14,516 nucleotides of DNA from DASUFI01 sp036274635 (GTDB taxonomy: Bacteria > Planctomycetota > B15-G4): assembly GCA_036274635.1 (NCBI GenBank), contig DASUFI010000045.1:1-14516 (forward strand), in the 5' to 3' direction. This document shows positions 1 to 7,855 of the stretch, one piece after another; position 1 is the first letter of the stretch, and each line of letters begins with the position of its first letter. The notes beneath the pieces were generated by a model. It made no database searches. It was given only the letters and a program-made list of their open reading frames with translations, and was not told where the DNA came from. The position numbers and the translations under genes are program-made.

Positions 1-557
1 CGCACGAAGCCGGCGCGCTCGTCCGAGAGCGAGGGGGCGCCGATGGCCGTGTCCGAGGCGCCGTCGCCATTGACGTCGCCGATGTCCGCCAGGCCATGGC
101 CGAAGGCGTTCCACGAGTCGCCCGTCATGTCGGCGAACGCCGCCATGTTCTGGCCCGTGGAGCTGGCGAAGAGCAGCACCTCCGGCGCGGCGAGGCCGGG
201 CCCCGCGCCGGGCTGGCCGACGAGCAGGTCGCGCAGCCCGTCGCCGTCGAAGTCCTGCGAGGCCGCGACGGTGGCGCCGAAGAGATCCGGCTCGGCGCCC
301 GTCAGCAGGCGGTAGATGAGCGCGCCGTCCTTGCCGGACACCACGCGCGCGAAGCCCGGCGCGGAGACGCTGCCCGGCAGCGCCGGCGCGCCGATGAGGA
401 TGTCGGGCGTGCCGTCGCCGTCGAGGTCGTCGGTGACGCAGATCGCCGCGCCGAACCGTTCGTCGGCCTGGTCGCCGTGCGGCAAGAGCAGTGGTGTCTG
501 GGCTCGCGCCACGGCACAGACGGCCAGCGCGAGGGACGAGAGGACCAGGGTGCGCAT
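1..557 (-). CDS. Secreted FG-GAP repeat protein, N-terminal part (runs off the window)
   Basis: The reverse strand reads open from an ATG at 557 to the window edge (185 codons), so the C-terminus is missing. Residues 1-19 (MRTLVLSSLALAVCAVARA) form a typical Sec signal peptide with a likely AxA cleavage site, so the product should be exported. The rest is a chain of FG-GAP (beta-propeller, integrin-alpha-like) blades. Three calcium-loop motifs can be read: DLDGDGTPDILIGAP, DFDGDGLRDLLVGQP and DVNGDGASDTAIGAP, each preceded by a phenylalanine-glycine element such as RFGAA or LFGAT. Such proteins are usually extracellular or surface-anchored, calcium-binding and of unknown ligand. A TAGAAT hexamer lies 29 bp upstream of the start. 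It resembles the protein at 9213-10475 but is not a close copy. Family assignment is secure; function is unknown. Confidence 0.9.
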   Translation of the reverse strand, partial: MRTLVLSSLALAVCAVARAQTPLLLPHGDQADERFGAAICVTDDLDGDGTPDILIGAPALPGSVSAPGFARVVSGKDGALIYRLLTGAEPDLFGATVAASQDFDGDGLRDLLVGQPGAGPGLAAPEVLLFASSTGQNMAAFADMTGDSWNAFGHGLADIGDVNGDGASDTAIGAPSLSDERAGFV

Positions 558-586
558 CGGGGAGCACTCGCCGGAGGGGGCCCGGA

Positions 587-592
587 ATTCTA
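587..592 (-). promoter_or_regulatory. Possible -10 element (TAGAAT) for the FG-GAP gene at 557
   Basis: On the minus strand the hexamer TAGAAT matches the sigma-70 -10 consensus at 5 of 6 positions, inside a very GC-rich region. It would place the transcript start about 22 nt before the ATG at 557. No convincing -35 element is visible at the usual spacing. Confidence 0.35.
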
Positions 593-654
593 CAGCGGGT
601 TGCGCGGACGCGCGGGCGTGAGCAGGCCGTCGAAGAAGTGCTGCGAGGGACTGC

Positions 655-660
655 TAGACT
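655..660 (+). promoter_or_regulatory. Possible -10 element (TAGACT) for the ParB-like gene
   Basis: TAGACT lies 64 bp before the GTG start at 725, in the 167-bp interval between two divergent genes. It resembles the other TAnnnT hexamers found before genes in this window. There is no clear -35 partner, so this is a weak call. Confidence 0.25.
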
Positions 661-724
661 GCGACGCCCACGCCGGTGGCGCCGCGCTGGACAGCCGCGC
701 GCGGCCGGCTCGAGGGAGGGCGTC

Positions 725-1696
725 GTGGCGAAAGCGAAGAGCACCGGCAAGCCGCGCAAGAAGAAGAACCAGGCCGAGGCCGGATCGCGCGGCCTCACGC
801 CCGCGCAGATGGGCGGCGAACCGCCCGCGTCCCTCGCCACGCTGCGCGCGCAGATCGAAGCCGACGGCGGCAACGTGCTGGGCGCCTACCGCGATCCGCT
901 CGGCGGCAACTGGCAGCTCGTCGCCGCGCTGCCCATCGAGAAGGTCGCGCCCACGCCCTATCAGCGCGACCTCTCCGACGCGCACGTCGCGAAGCTGACC
1001 GACGTCATCGGCAAGCTCGACCGCTTCCTCGACCCGGTCATCGTGGTGCGCGGCGAGGACGGCGGCTACTGGACCCCGAACGGCAACCACCGCCGCGCCG
1101 CCCTCGCGCGCCTCGGCGCCCGCTCCATCGTGGCCCTCGTCGTGCCGGAAAGGGAGCTGGCCTTCCGCATCCTGGCCCTCAACACCGAGAAGGCCCACAA
1201 CCTGCGCGAGAAGTCGCTCGAGGTCGTGCGCATGGCGCGCGCCCTCGCGGCCCTGGACTCGGGCGACGAGACCGACTTCGCGCTGCAGTTCGAGGAGCCG
1301 GCCCTGGTGACGCTCGGGCTCTGCTACGAGCAGCGCGGGCGCTTCGCGGGCGGGCAGTACAACCCGGTGCTGCGACGCATCGACGCCTTCCTCGGCAAGA
1401 AGCTGCCCGCGGCGCTCGAGCTGCGCACCGCCCGCGCGGCGCAGCTGCTCGAGCTGGACGACGCCGTCGCCGCCGCGGTCGAGAAGCTCAAGGAGAAGGG
1501 CCTCGAGAGCCCGTACCTGAAGGCCTTCGTGGTGGCGCGCGTGAATCCGATCCGTTTCGTCAAGCCGGACGCGAGCAAGCGCCCCGACTACGACGAGACC
1601 ATCGAGAAGATGCTGGCCGGCGCCAAGAAGTTCGACGCGGGCAAGGTCAAGGCCGACCAGGTGGCGCGGTCGGGCGGGCCGCCGGAGGAGGCGTAG
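725..1696 (+). CDS. Orphan ParB-like N-terminal domain protein
   Basis: A 323-residue protein. The GTG at 725 is chosen because a strong purine-rich ribosome site (GAGGGAGGG) ends a few bases before it, while the same frame upstream has repetitive, Arg-rich shadow composition. Residues 1-20 are lysine-rich. A ParB/Srx-type fold follows. PTPYQR (76-81) matches the NPxQPR-like box, and GNHRRAAL (120-127) matches the GxxRRxxA box that binds nucleotide (CTP in true ParB) or carries nuclease activity in relatives. The remaining 200 residues are mostly helical, with a charged region around KLKEKG, and show no recognised helix-turn-helix. No ParA, parS or replication gene is nearby, so a chromosome-partition role is unlikely. 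A DNA-binding or regulatory role is possible but unproven. It is convergent with the MFS gene, 12 bp away. Domain call is good; function unknown. Confidence 0.82.
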   Translation: MAKAKSTGKPRKKKNQAEAGSRGLTPAQMGGEPPASLATLRAQIEADGGNVLGAYRDPLGGNWQLVAALPIEKVAPTPYQRDLSDAHVAKLTDVIGKLDRFLDPVIVVRGEDGGYWTPNGNHRRAALARLGARSIVALVVPERELAFRILALNTEKAHNLREKSLEVVRMARALAALDSGDETDFALQFEEPALVTLGLCYEQRGRFAGGQYNPVLRRIDAFLGKKLPAALELRTARAAQLLELDDAVAAAVEKLKEKGLESPYLKAFVVARVNPIRFVKPDASKRPDYDETIEKMLAGAKKFDAGKVKADQVARSGGPPEEA

Positions 1697-1708
1697 GCGC
1701 GAGGTCGC

Positions 1709-3040
1709 TCAGCCGGCCGGGTTCGCCGGCTCCGGCTGCTGCCCGAGCGCCTTCTGCGCCAGCGCCGGCGTGGTCGGGATCTCGTCTCGCTCGTAGGCGC
1801 GCAGCGCGGGCGTGTACTTGGCGATCGCCGCCACCGCCACGATGCAGCCGATGCCGCCCGACACCACCGACGTCACCGCGCCGAACATGCGCGCCACGAA
1901 GCCCGCCTCGGCCTCGCCCAGCTGCGGGCCGCCCATGAAGAAGATCATGTTCACGGCGGTCATGCGGCCGCGCAGCTCGTCCGGCGTGCGCGTCTGGCGG
2001 ATGATGTTGCGCAGCACCATGCTCACCGTGTCGGCGGCGCCGGTGAGCGCGAGGCAGAAGAAGGTGAGCGCGAAGCTGGTCGAGAAGCCGAAGGCGATGG
2101 TCGCGAGGCCGTAGGCCGCGACGGACCACAGCAGCACGCGGCCGCGCCGCTGGATGGCTGGCTCGAAGCGTGCCAGCGCGAGGCCGGTCAGGAGGGCGCC
2201 CATGGCCGCGGCCGAGGCCAGCAGGCCGTAGCCGCGCTCGCCGACGTACAGGATGTCCTGCGCGTAGATGGCCAGCAGCGCCGAGGCCGAGGCGAAGAAG
2301 GTCGCGAAGAAGTCGAGCAGCATGGTGGAGCGGATGAGCGGCTCGCGGAAGACGAAGCGCAGGCCCTCCATGGCGGCGCCGACGCGCACCGGCTTGCGCT
2401 CGCCGCCGGCGCGCGCGGGCAGGTCGCGCATGAGCAGCAGCGAGACGATGACCGCCAGGAAGGAGGCCGCGTTGACCACGTACACCCAGCCCGGCGCGGT
2501 GATGGAGCGCGGGCTGCCGGCCTCCAGCATGAGGCCGCCCAGCGCCGGCCCGGCCACCGCCGCGACCTGGAACATGGTCGAGTAGAGCGACAGCGCGTTG
2601 GGCAGCGTCGCGCGCGGCACCAGCGAGGGCAGCAGCGCCTGGCGCGCCGGCGCGTCGAAGGAGTTGGCCGCCGAGGAGAGCGCGGCCAGCACGTACACCG
2701 GCCAGGCGGACGACAGGCCGCGGAAGGTGAGCAGGGCCAGCAGCACCGCGAGCAGCGTCATGACCGCCTGCGTCACGAGCATCAGCCGCCGGCGGTCGAG
2801 CGCGTCGGCCACGACGCCGCCGATCATCGAGAACACCACGATGGGCACGACGCGCGCGAGCCCGACCAGGGCCAGCGCCAGCGCCTTGGCCCCCACGGTG
2901 TCCGGCACCAGCAGCGTGACGTGCCAGTTGATGACCGTCGACTGCATCATCGAGCCGCACAGCGAGATGATCTGCCCGATCCAGAGCAGCCGGAAATTCC
3001 TGTGTTGCAGCGCGGCGAACGTGGACGGGCGCGAGGACAC
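1709..3040 (-). CDS. MFS transporter, DHA3/EntS-like exporter
   Basis: A 443-residue polytopic inner-membrane protein of about 12 hydrophobic segments, the normal length for the major facilitator superfamily. The N-terminal signature FAALQHRNFRLLWIGQIIS (8-26) and the loop 2-3 motif GGVVADALDRRR (74-85) are typical of the MFS_3/DHA3 group, which contains the enterobactin exporter EntS and macrolide efflux proteins. These are proton-driven exporters. The start is GTG at 3040, giving MSSRPSTF; no strong ribosome site is visible. A TAGGAT hexamer 27 bp upstream could be its -10 element. It is divergent from the PLP-enzyme operon, with 97 bp between the two starts, so shared control and export of that operon's product are plausible but not shown. 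Substrate unknown. Confidence 0.9.
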   Translation of the reverse strand: MSSRPSTFAALQHRNFRLLWIGQIISLCGSMMQSTVINWHVTLLVPDTVGAKALALALVGLARVVPIVVFSMIGGVVADALDRRRLMLVTQAVMTLLAVLLALLTFRGLSSAWPVYVLAALSSAANSFDAPARQALLPSLVPRATLPNALSLYSTMFQVAAVAGPALGGLMLEAGSPRSITAPGWVYVVNAASFLAVIVSLLLMRDLPARAGGERKPVRVGAAMEGLRFVFREPLIRSTMLLDFFATFFASASALLAIYAQDILYVGERGYGLLASAAAMGALLTGLALARFEPAIQRRGRVLLWSVAAYGLATIAFGFSTSFALTFFCLALTGAADTVSMVLRNIIRQTRTPDELRGRMTAVNMIFFMGGPQLGEAEAGFVARMFGAVTSVVSGGIGCIVAVAAIAKYTPALRAYERDEIPTTPALAQKALGQQPEPANPAG

Positions 3041-3067
3041 GGCGGGATCCGGGCCGGGGAGCCGGGC

Positions 3068-3073
3068 ATCCTA
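3068..3073 (-). promoter_or_regulatory. Possible -10 element (TAGGAT) for the MFS gene
   Basis: TAGGAT on the minus strand lies 27 bp before the GTG at 3040, within the 97-bp divergent interval. It has 4 of 6 matches to the -10 consensus and no convincing -35 box. Confidence 0.25.
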
Positions 3074-3120
3074 CGGGGAGAGGCCGCCGGATCGAGCGAC
3101 GCGCGCGCGCCTCCAACCGC

Positions 3121-3126
3121 TACCAT
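3121..3126 (+). promoter_or_regulatory. Possible -10 element (TACCAT) for the PLP-enzyme operon
   Basis: TACCAT ends 11 bp before the ATG at 3138. If used, the transcript would have a leader of only a few bases, and no Shine-Dalgarno sequence is visible there. Weak call, based on position and similarity to other hexamers in the window. Confidence 0.22.
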
Positions 3127-3137
3127 GAGCCGCCGAA

Positions 3138-4283
3138 ATGCCCGACGGCAGCCCCTCGTCGCCGCCCGCCGGCCCGGCCGACCCAGCCGATGATCAGCTG
3201 GCCGCCGACGCCCAGGCCCTGTCGCTGCACGACAGCGCCGTGGCCGCGCCCTTCGCGCTGGCGCCCGAGCTGGAGGAGATGCGCGCCATCGCGGCCGACC
3301 GCGGCGCGGACCTCGACCTGCGCCTCGAGGCCTTCCAGGAGCTGATCGACGGCGAGGTGGGCGACACGACGCTGGCCCGCGCGCGCAACCTCGAGCGCGA
3401 GGTCGGCCTGCGCCAGATCTACCTCAAGTTCGAGGGGGGCAATCCGACGGGTACCCAGAAGGACCGTATCGCCTTCGCGCAGTGCGCCGACGCCATCCGG
3501 CGCGGCTACGACGGCATCACCGTGGCCACCTGCGGCAACTTCGGCGCGTCGCTGGCGCTGGCCGCGTGGCTGGCCGGCCTGCGCTGCGTGGTCTTCATCC
3601 CCGCCGACTACAGCAGCAAGCGCGCGGCGGAGATGAGCCAGTACGGCGCCGAAATCGTGCGCGTGCCGGCCGACTACGAGGGCACCGTGGAACACTCACG
3701 CGAGCAGGCGCTGCGCCTGCAGCTCTACGACGCCAACCCCGGTGGAGAGAACGTGTCCCTCCAGCTGAAGAAGTACGGCCAGATCGCCTTCGAGATCTAC
3801 GACGAGCTGCGCGACGCCCCCGCGGCCTGCGCGGTGCCCGTGAGCAACGGCACCACGCTGGCCGGCATCCACAAGGGCTTCCACTCGCTCGATCGCCGCG
3901 GCAAGACCTCGCGCGTGCCGCGCATGGTGGCCGGCAGCAGCTTCCGCAAGAACCCCATCGTGCAGGCCTTCCAGAAGAACCTGCCGCACTGTGAGGACCT
4001 GCCGCCCGACTCGATCCGGGAGACGGAGATCAACGAGCCGCTGGTCAACTGGCGCAGCATCGACGGCGACGCCGCGCTGGCCGCGATCCGCTCCTCCAAG
4101 GGCTGGGCCGACGACGCCTCCGACCGCCAGATGCTGGCCTGCGCGCGCCTGCTGCGCGAGCGCGAGGGCCTGCACGTGCTGCCCGCCAGCACCGCCGGCC
4201 TGGTCGCGCTCATCGAGCGGCACCGCAAGGAGCCGCTGCCCGGGGACCGCTACGTGGCCGTGCTGACGGGGCGCCGGCCATGA
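3138..4283 (+). CDS. Threonine-synthase-like PLP-dependent enzyme (fold type II)
   Basis: A 381-residue cytoplasmic enzyme of the tryptophan-synthase-beta/threonine-synthase family, which catalyses beta- or gamma-elimination and replacement. NPTGTQKDR (102-110) carries the Schiff-base lysine K108. TCGNFGAS (131-138) is the substrate-binding loop, equivalent to STGNxxxS in relatives. SNGTTLAG (236-243) is the PLP phosphate loop. ASTAGL near the C-terminus is the region that contacts the pyridine ring. The usual F before the lysine (GSFKDR) is Q here, and the N-terminal 40 residues are a low-complexity extension, so it is probably not a housekeeping threonine synthase, and no other threonine gene is present. 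Its stop overlaps the next start (ATGA), which indicates translational coupling. It could be a lyase or a synthase of an unusual amino acid. Family is certain; substrate unknown. Confidence 0.87.
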   Translation: MPDGSPSSPPAGPADPADDQLAADAQALSLHDSAVAAPFALAPELEEMRAIAADRGADLDLRLEAFQELIDGEVGDTTLARARNLEREVGLRQIYLKFEGGNPTGTQKDRIAFAQCADAIRRGYDGITVATCGNFGASLALAAWLAGLRCVVFIPADYSSKRAAEMSQYGAEIVRVPADYEGTVEHSREQALRLQLYDANPGGENVSLQLKKYGQIAFEIYDELRDAPAACAVPVSNGTTLAGIHKGFHSLDRRGKTSRVPRMVAGSSFRKNPIVQAFQKNLPHCEDLPPDSIRETEINEPLVNWRSIDGDAALAAIRSSKGWADDASDRQMLACARLLREREGLHVLPASTAGLVALIERHRKEPLPGDRYVAVLTGRRP

Positions 4284-5386
4284 GCGGCCTCTCGAAGAGT
4301 TCGGTCATCGCGAAGCCCGACGGCAACGCCATCGTGTGGTGCGAGGGCGCCTTCGACGCGCCCAGCGGCAAGACGGCGCACGGCCTCGTGCGGCGCACCG
4401 CGCGCTACAAGGTGCTGGCCGTGATCGACGAGCACCTCGCCGGCTGCGACGCCGGCGAGCTGCTCGACAAGAAGCCCAACGGCATCCGGGTCGTGCGCTA
4501 CCTCTCCGCGGCGCTGGGCGGCGCGCGCGCGGCGGGCCTGGCAGTGACGCACTTCGTCATCGGCCTCGCGCCCGACGGCGGCCGCCTGCCCAAGAACGGC
4601 CGGGGCGCCGTGCTCGACGCCATCGAGCGCGGCCTGCACGTCGACTCCGGCCTGCACGACTTCCTCACCGAGGACCCCGAGATCTCCGACACTGCGCGCC
4701 ATGCCGGCATCACGCTGCGCGACGTGCGCAAGCCGCCGCCGCGCGACCAGCTGCACTTCTTCTCCGGCAAGATCAACGAGGTGGGGGCGGTGCGCATCGC
4801 CGTGCTGGGCACGGACAGCGCCGTGGGCAAGCGCACCACGGCCTGGATGCTGGTGGACGCGCTCGAGGCCGCCGGCATCACCGCGCGCCTCGTGGGCACG
4901 GGCCAGACCGCCTGGCTGCAGGGCGTGAAGCACGGCCTCGTCCTCGACAGCCTGATCAACGACTTCGTGGCCGGGGAGATCGAGCACGCCACCTGGTCCG
5001 CCTGGCGCGACGGCAAGCCGGCCGCCATCGTGCTCGAGGGCCAGGGCTCCCTGATGAACCCCGCCTATCCCGGCGGCGCCGAGCTGCTGGCCGCCAGCCG
5101 CGCCCGCTGCGTGGTCATGCAGCACGCGCCGGCGCGCAAGGAGTACGACGGCTTCCCCGGCTTCGCGATGGACCCGCTCGAGAAGCAGATCGCCGCGGTC
5201 GAGGCGGTCTCGCGCGCCAAGGTGGTGGCCGTGACCTTGAGCCACGAGAACATGGCCCTGACCGACGTGCCCGCCGCCTGCGCCGACATCACCAAGCGCA
5301 CGGGCCTGCCCGCCTGCGACGTGCTGATCGAAGGCGCGGGGAAGGTGGTCGAGGCCCTGCGCCCGTTCCTCGAGAACAAGGTCTGA
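4280..5386 (+). CDS. DUF1611 family P-loop protein (DgcN-like)
   Basis: A 368-residue protein with the two-part DUF1611 architecture. A Rossmann-like N-terminal domain covers about 1-165, with a conserved GLAPDGGRLP stretch. A C-terminal P-loop domain begins at GTDSAVGKRTT (177-187), of the same type as the GTDTxVGKT loop of dethiobiotin synthetase; K184 is the nucleotide lysine. LEGQGSLMNP further on matches a conserved acidic motif of the family. A characterised relative is DgcN, which N-acylates D-glutamate ahead of the racemase DgcA (recalled from the literature). A DgcA-like enolase-superfamily enzyme is encoded 5.5 kb downstream. The ATG overlaps the preceding stop, and its own stop overlaps the following ATG (TGATG), so it is translationally coupled on both sides. 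Family assignment is strong; the acylation role here is inference. Confidence 0.85.
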   Translation: MSGLSKSSVIAKPDGNAIVWCEGAFDAPSGKTAHGLVRRTARYKVLAVIDEHLAGCDAGELLDKKPNGIRVVRYLSAALGGARAAGLAVTHFVIGLAPDGGRLPKNGRGAVLDAIERGLHVDSGLHDFLTEDPEISDTARHAGITLRDVRKPPPRDQLHFFSGKINEVGAVRIAVLGTDSAVGKRTTAWMLVDALEAAGITARLVGTGQTAWLQGVKHGLVLDSLINDFVAGEIEHATWSAWRDGKPAAIVLEGQGSLMNPAYPGGAELLAASRARCVVMQHAPARKEYDGFPGFAMDPLEKQIAAVEAVSRAKVVAVTLSHENMALTDVPAACADITKRTGLPACDVLIEGAGKVVEALRPFLENKV

Positions 5387-7845
5387 TGGCCCGCCGCCGC
5401 GCCGCCGCGCCGCGCCGGAAGACATGGAAGACACTTCGCGCAGCAAGCTCCGAAGCCAGGCCGGCCAGGAAGAAGTCCAGGACGGCCGCCGACGACCCGC
5501 TGGCCGTGCTCGAGGTCATCGATCGCCTCGAGGTCGGGCCCGTGCGCGTGGAGAAGCGGCGCCTGGTCGCGCCCTACGTCGTCACGCAGGGGCGCAAGCG
5601 CCAGCGCTTCGAGCTGATCTACCGCTGGGAAGAGGACGTCTTCCAGCCGGGCGAGGCCGAGAGCCTGAACCTGGCCGCCCTCATCGCCGCGCAGCCCGCC
5701 CTGAACTACGGCCTCTTCTGCCGCGAGATCGTCTTCCGCGGGCCGCTCGACGCGCACGACCGCCGCTTCCTCGCGGACATGGCGCGCAACACGGCGCGCG
5801 AGATCTTCGTGAAGAAGTTCCTCGAGCCCAACCCCTTCCTGCTCGCGCCGGCGACGGGCCTGCCCGCCGTCCAGCGCGCCAGCTACGTGCGGGCGAAGCT
5901 GCTCTTCCCCGACGCGCTGCCGCGCCGCGCGCGCGCCGCCCGCTGGGCGCGCGACCGCAGCCGGCATGCGGTGCTGTCGAGCGGCGGCAAGGACAGCCTG
6001 CTCTCCTTCGGCCTGCTGCGCGAGCTGGGCCTGCCCACCGACGCGATCTACGTCAACGAGTCCGGCCGCCACTGGTTCACGGCGCTCAACGCCTTCCGCC
6101 ACATGGACCGCGCCTTCCCCGGCACGGCGCGCGTGTGGACCAACTCCGACCGCCTCTTCGCGTGGATGCTGCGCCGCCTGCCCTTCGTGCGCCGCGACTT
6201 CCAGGACGTGCGCAGCGACGAGTACCCCATCCGCCTGTGGACCGTGGCCGTGTTCCTGTTCGGCGCGCTGCCGCTCATGCGCAAGCGCGGCCTCGCGCGG
6301 CTGGTCATCGGCGACGAGATCGATACCAGCCGCCGCGCCACGCACGCCGGCATCCCGCACTACGACGGCCTGTTCGACCAGAGCCGCTGGTTCGACGACG
6401 CCATGTCGCGCTTCTTCGCGCGCAAGGGCTGGGGCGTGGCGCAGTTCTCCATCCTGCGGCCGCTGTCCGAGCTGCTCATCCAGAAGATCCTCGTGCAGCG
6501 CTACCCCGAGCTGCAGGAGCACCAGGTGAGCTGCCATGCGACGCACAGCGTGGGCGGCCGCGCCCTGCCTTGTGGCGCCTGCGAGAAGTGCCGGCGCATC
6601 GTGGGCATGCTGCTGGCGGTGGGCGCCGACCCGACGCGCTGCGGCTACACCGCGATGCAGGTGGCGGACGCCCTGCAGCAGCTGGCGCAGAAGGGCATCG
6701 CGCAGGAGGCCGAGACCGCCGAGCAGGTGCTGTGGATGCTGCAGCAGCAGGGACGCTGGCAGCCGCTGGCCGGCGACGTGCGCGCGCCGCGCGAGCGGCC
6801 CGAGGCGCTGGCGCTGCGCTTCGATCCCGAGCGCTCGCCCATGGACGACATCCCGGTGGACCTGCGCGCGCCGCTCTACGGCATCTATCGGCAGTACGCG
6901 CAGGGCGCGCTGCGGCGCTCGGGGCGCGTGTGGCTGCCCTTCGATCCGCTGGCGGACGCCGAGCTGCGCCGGCCGTATCCCTACGAGCGTGGCGCCGACG
7001 CGCCCGCGCCCGGCGCGCGCCGCGCGAGCGAGGCGGCCGCGGAAGGCGCCGGCGCCGCCGGCCCGCGCCCGTGGCTGCTGGGCGAGCTGACCTGGCCCGC
7101 AGCCGAGCGGCGCTTCAAGGAGGTGGACGTGGCGCTGCTTCCCGTGGGCAGCCTCGAGCAGCATGGCCCGCACCTGCCGCTGGACGTGGACGCCTTCGAC
7201 GCCGAGTACCTCGCGCAGCAGATCGGCGCGCGCTGCAGCGACCCGCGACCGCTCGTGCTGCCGCTCATCCCCTACGGCGTCTCCTACAACCACGACGACT
7301 TCCCCGGCACGCTCTCCATCGGCCCCGAGACCCTGACCCGCATGGTGCACGAGATCGGCGTCGCCGCCGCGCGGCAGGGCATCACCAAGCTGGTCGTCAT
7401 CAACGGCCACGGCGGCAACGCCCCGGCGCTGCGCCTCGCGGCGCAGATGATCAACCGCGACGCGCACATCTTCACCTGCGTGGACACCGGCGAGTCCAGC
7501 GACGCGGACGTGGGGAAGCTGGCCGCCACGCGCAACGACGTGCACGCGGGCGAGATCGAGACCAGCACCACCATGGCCCTGCGGCCGCACCTCGTGCACA
7601 TGGAGCGCGCGCGCAAGCACGTGCCCGCGTTCAGCGGGGCCTACCTCGACTTCAACTCGGCGCGCTCGGTGGAGTGGTTCGCGCGCACGGCGCGCATCTC
7701 GCGCAGCGGCGTCATGGGCGACCCCACGCGCGCCTCGCGCGAGAAGGGCGAGGCCATCTGGGAGACGATGATCCGCAACCTGGTCGAGTTCGTGGAGCAG
7801 CTCAAGGGCATGAGCCTCGACGAGATCTGGCAGAAGCGCTACTGA
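5386..7845 (+). CDS. Fusion: QueC/MurL-like PP-loop ATP pyrophosphatase + creatininase-family amidohydrolase
   Basis: An 819-residue two-domain protein starting at the ATG that overlaps the upstream TGA. Residues 1-35 are a basic, Ala/Arg-rich tail. After an alpha/beta N-terminal region, SGGKDS (199-204) forms the PP-loop that binds ATP and releases pyrophosphate. C383, C396, C399 and C402 form a C-x12-C-x2-C-x2-C zinc knuckle as in QueC. The separate N-terminal domain before the PP-loop recalls MurL, the ATP-dependent epimerase of UDP-MurNAc-L-Ala-L-Glu. An Ala/Gly-rich linker (about 536-560) leads to a creatininase domain. Its E591, H593 and D602 (in SLEQHGPHLPLDVD), H675 (NGHGGN) and E725 (HAGEIETS) match metal-site and conserved positions of creatininase and MftE relatives. 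One half probably adenylates a carboxylate and the other hydrolyses an amide or lactam. Both domains look intact. Substrate unknown. Confidence 0.85.
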   Translation: MARRRAAAPRRKTWKTLRAASSEARPARKKSRTAADDPLAVLEVIDRLEVGPVRVEKRRLVAPYVVTQGRKRQRFELIYRWEEDVFQPGEAESLNLAALIAAQPALNYGLFCREIVFRGPLDAHDRRFLADMARNTAREIFVKKFLEPNPFLLAPATGLPAVQRASYVRAKLLFPDALPRRARAARWARDRSRHAVLSSGGKDSLLSFGLLRELGLPTDAIYVNESGRHWFTALNAFRHMDRAFPGTARVWTNSDRLFAWMLRRLPFVRRDFQDVRSDEYPIRLWTVAVFLFGALPLMRKRGLARLVIGDEIDTSRRATHAGIPHYDGLFDQSRWFDDAMSRFFARKGWGVAQFSILRPLSELLIQKILVQRYPELQEHQVSCHATHSVGGRALPCGACEKCRRIVGMLLAVGADPTRCGYTAMQVADALQQLAQKGIAQEAETAEQVLWMLQQQGRWQPLAGDVRAPRERPEALALRFDPERSPMDDIPVDLRAPLYGIYRQYAQGALRRSGRVWLPFDPLADAELRRPYPYERGADAPAPGARRASEAAAEGAGAAGPRPWLLGELTWPAAERRFKEVDVALLPVGSLEQHGPHLPLDVDAFDAEYLAQQIGARCSDPRPLVLPLIPYGVSYNHDDFPGTLSIGPETLTRMVHEIGVAAARQGITKLVVINGHGGNAPALRLAAQMINRDAHIFTCVDTGESSDADVGKLAATRNDVHAGEIETSTTMALRPHLVHMERARKHVPAFSGAYLDFNSARSVEWFARTARISRSGVMGDPTRASREKGEAIWETMIRNLVEFVEQLKGMSLDEIWQKRY

Positions 7846-7846
7846 T

Positions 7847-7851
7847 GGGAG
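7847..7851 (+). promoter_or_regulatory. Ribosome binding site for the CNNM/CorC gene
   Basis: GGGAG sits in the 10-bp gap after the TGA of the fusion gene and 4 bp before ATG 7856. It supports 7856 over the ATG at 7845, which overlaps the upstream stop and is in another frame. Confidence 0.5.
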
Positions 7852-7855
7852 CCCG

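Noticed and set aside
491..724. Longer start for the ParB-like protein
   Set aside because: The extra 78 residues are shadow-like and cross the divergent promoter region; GTG 725 has a strong ribosome site.
1697..1708. Terminator between the convergent ParB-like and MFS genes
   Set aside because: The gap is only 12 bp, with no stem followed by a T run. The same holds for 13316-13331.
4336..5385. N-terminal extension of the PP-loop/creatininase frame by 350 codons
   Set aside because: It overlaps the DUF1611 gene in another frame, is Arg-rich without motifs, and the coupled ATG at 5386 is the natural start.
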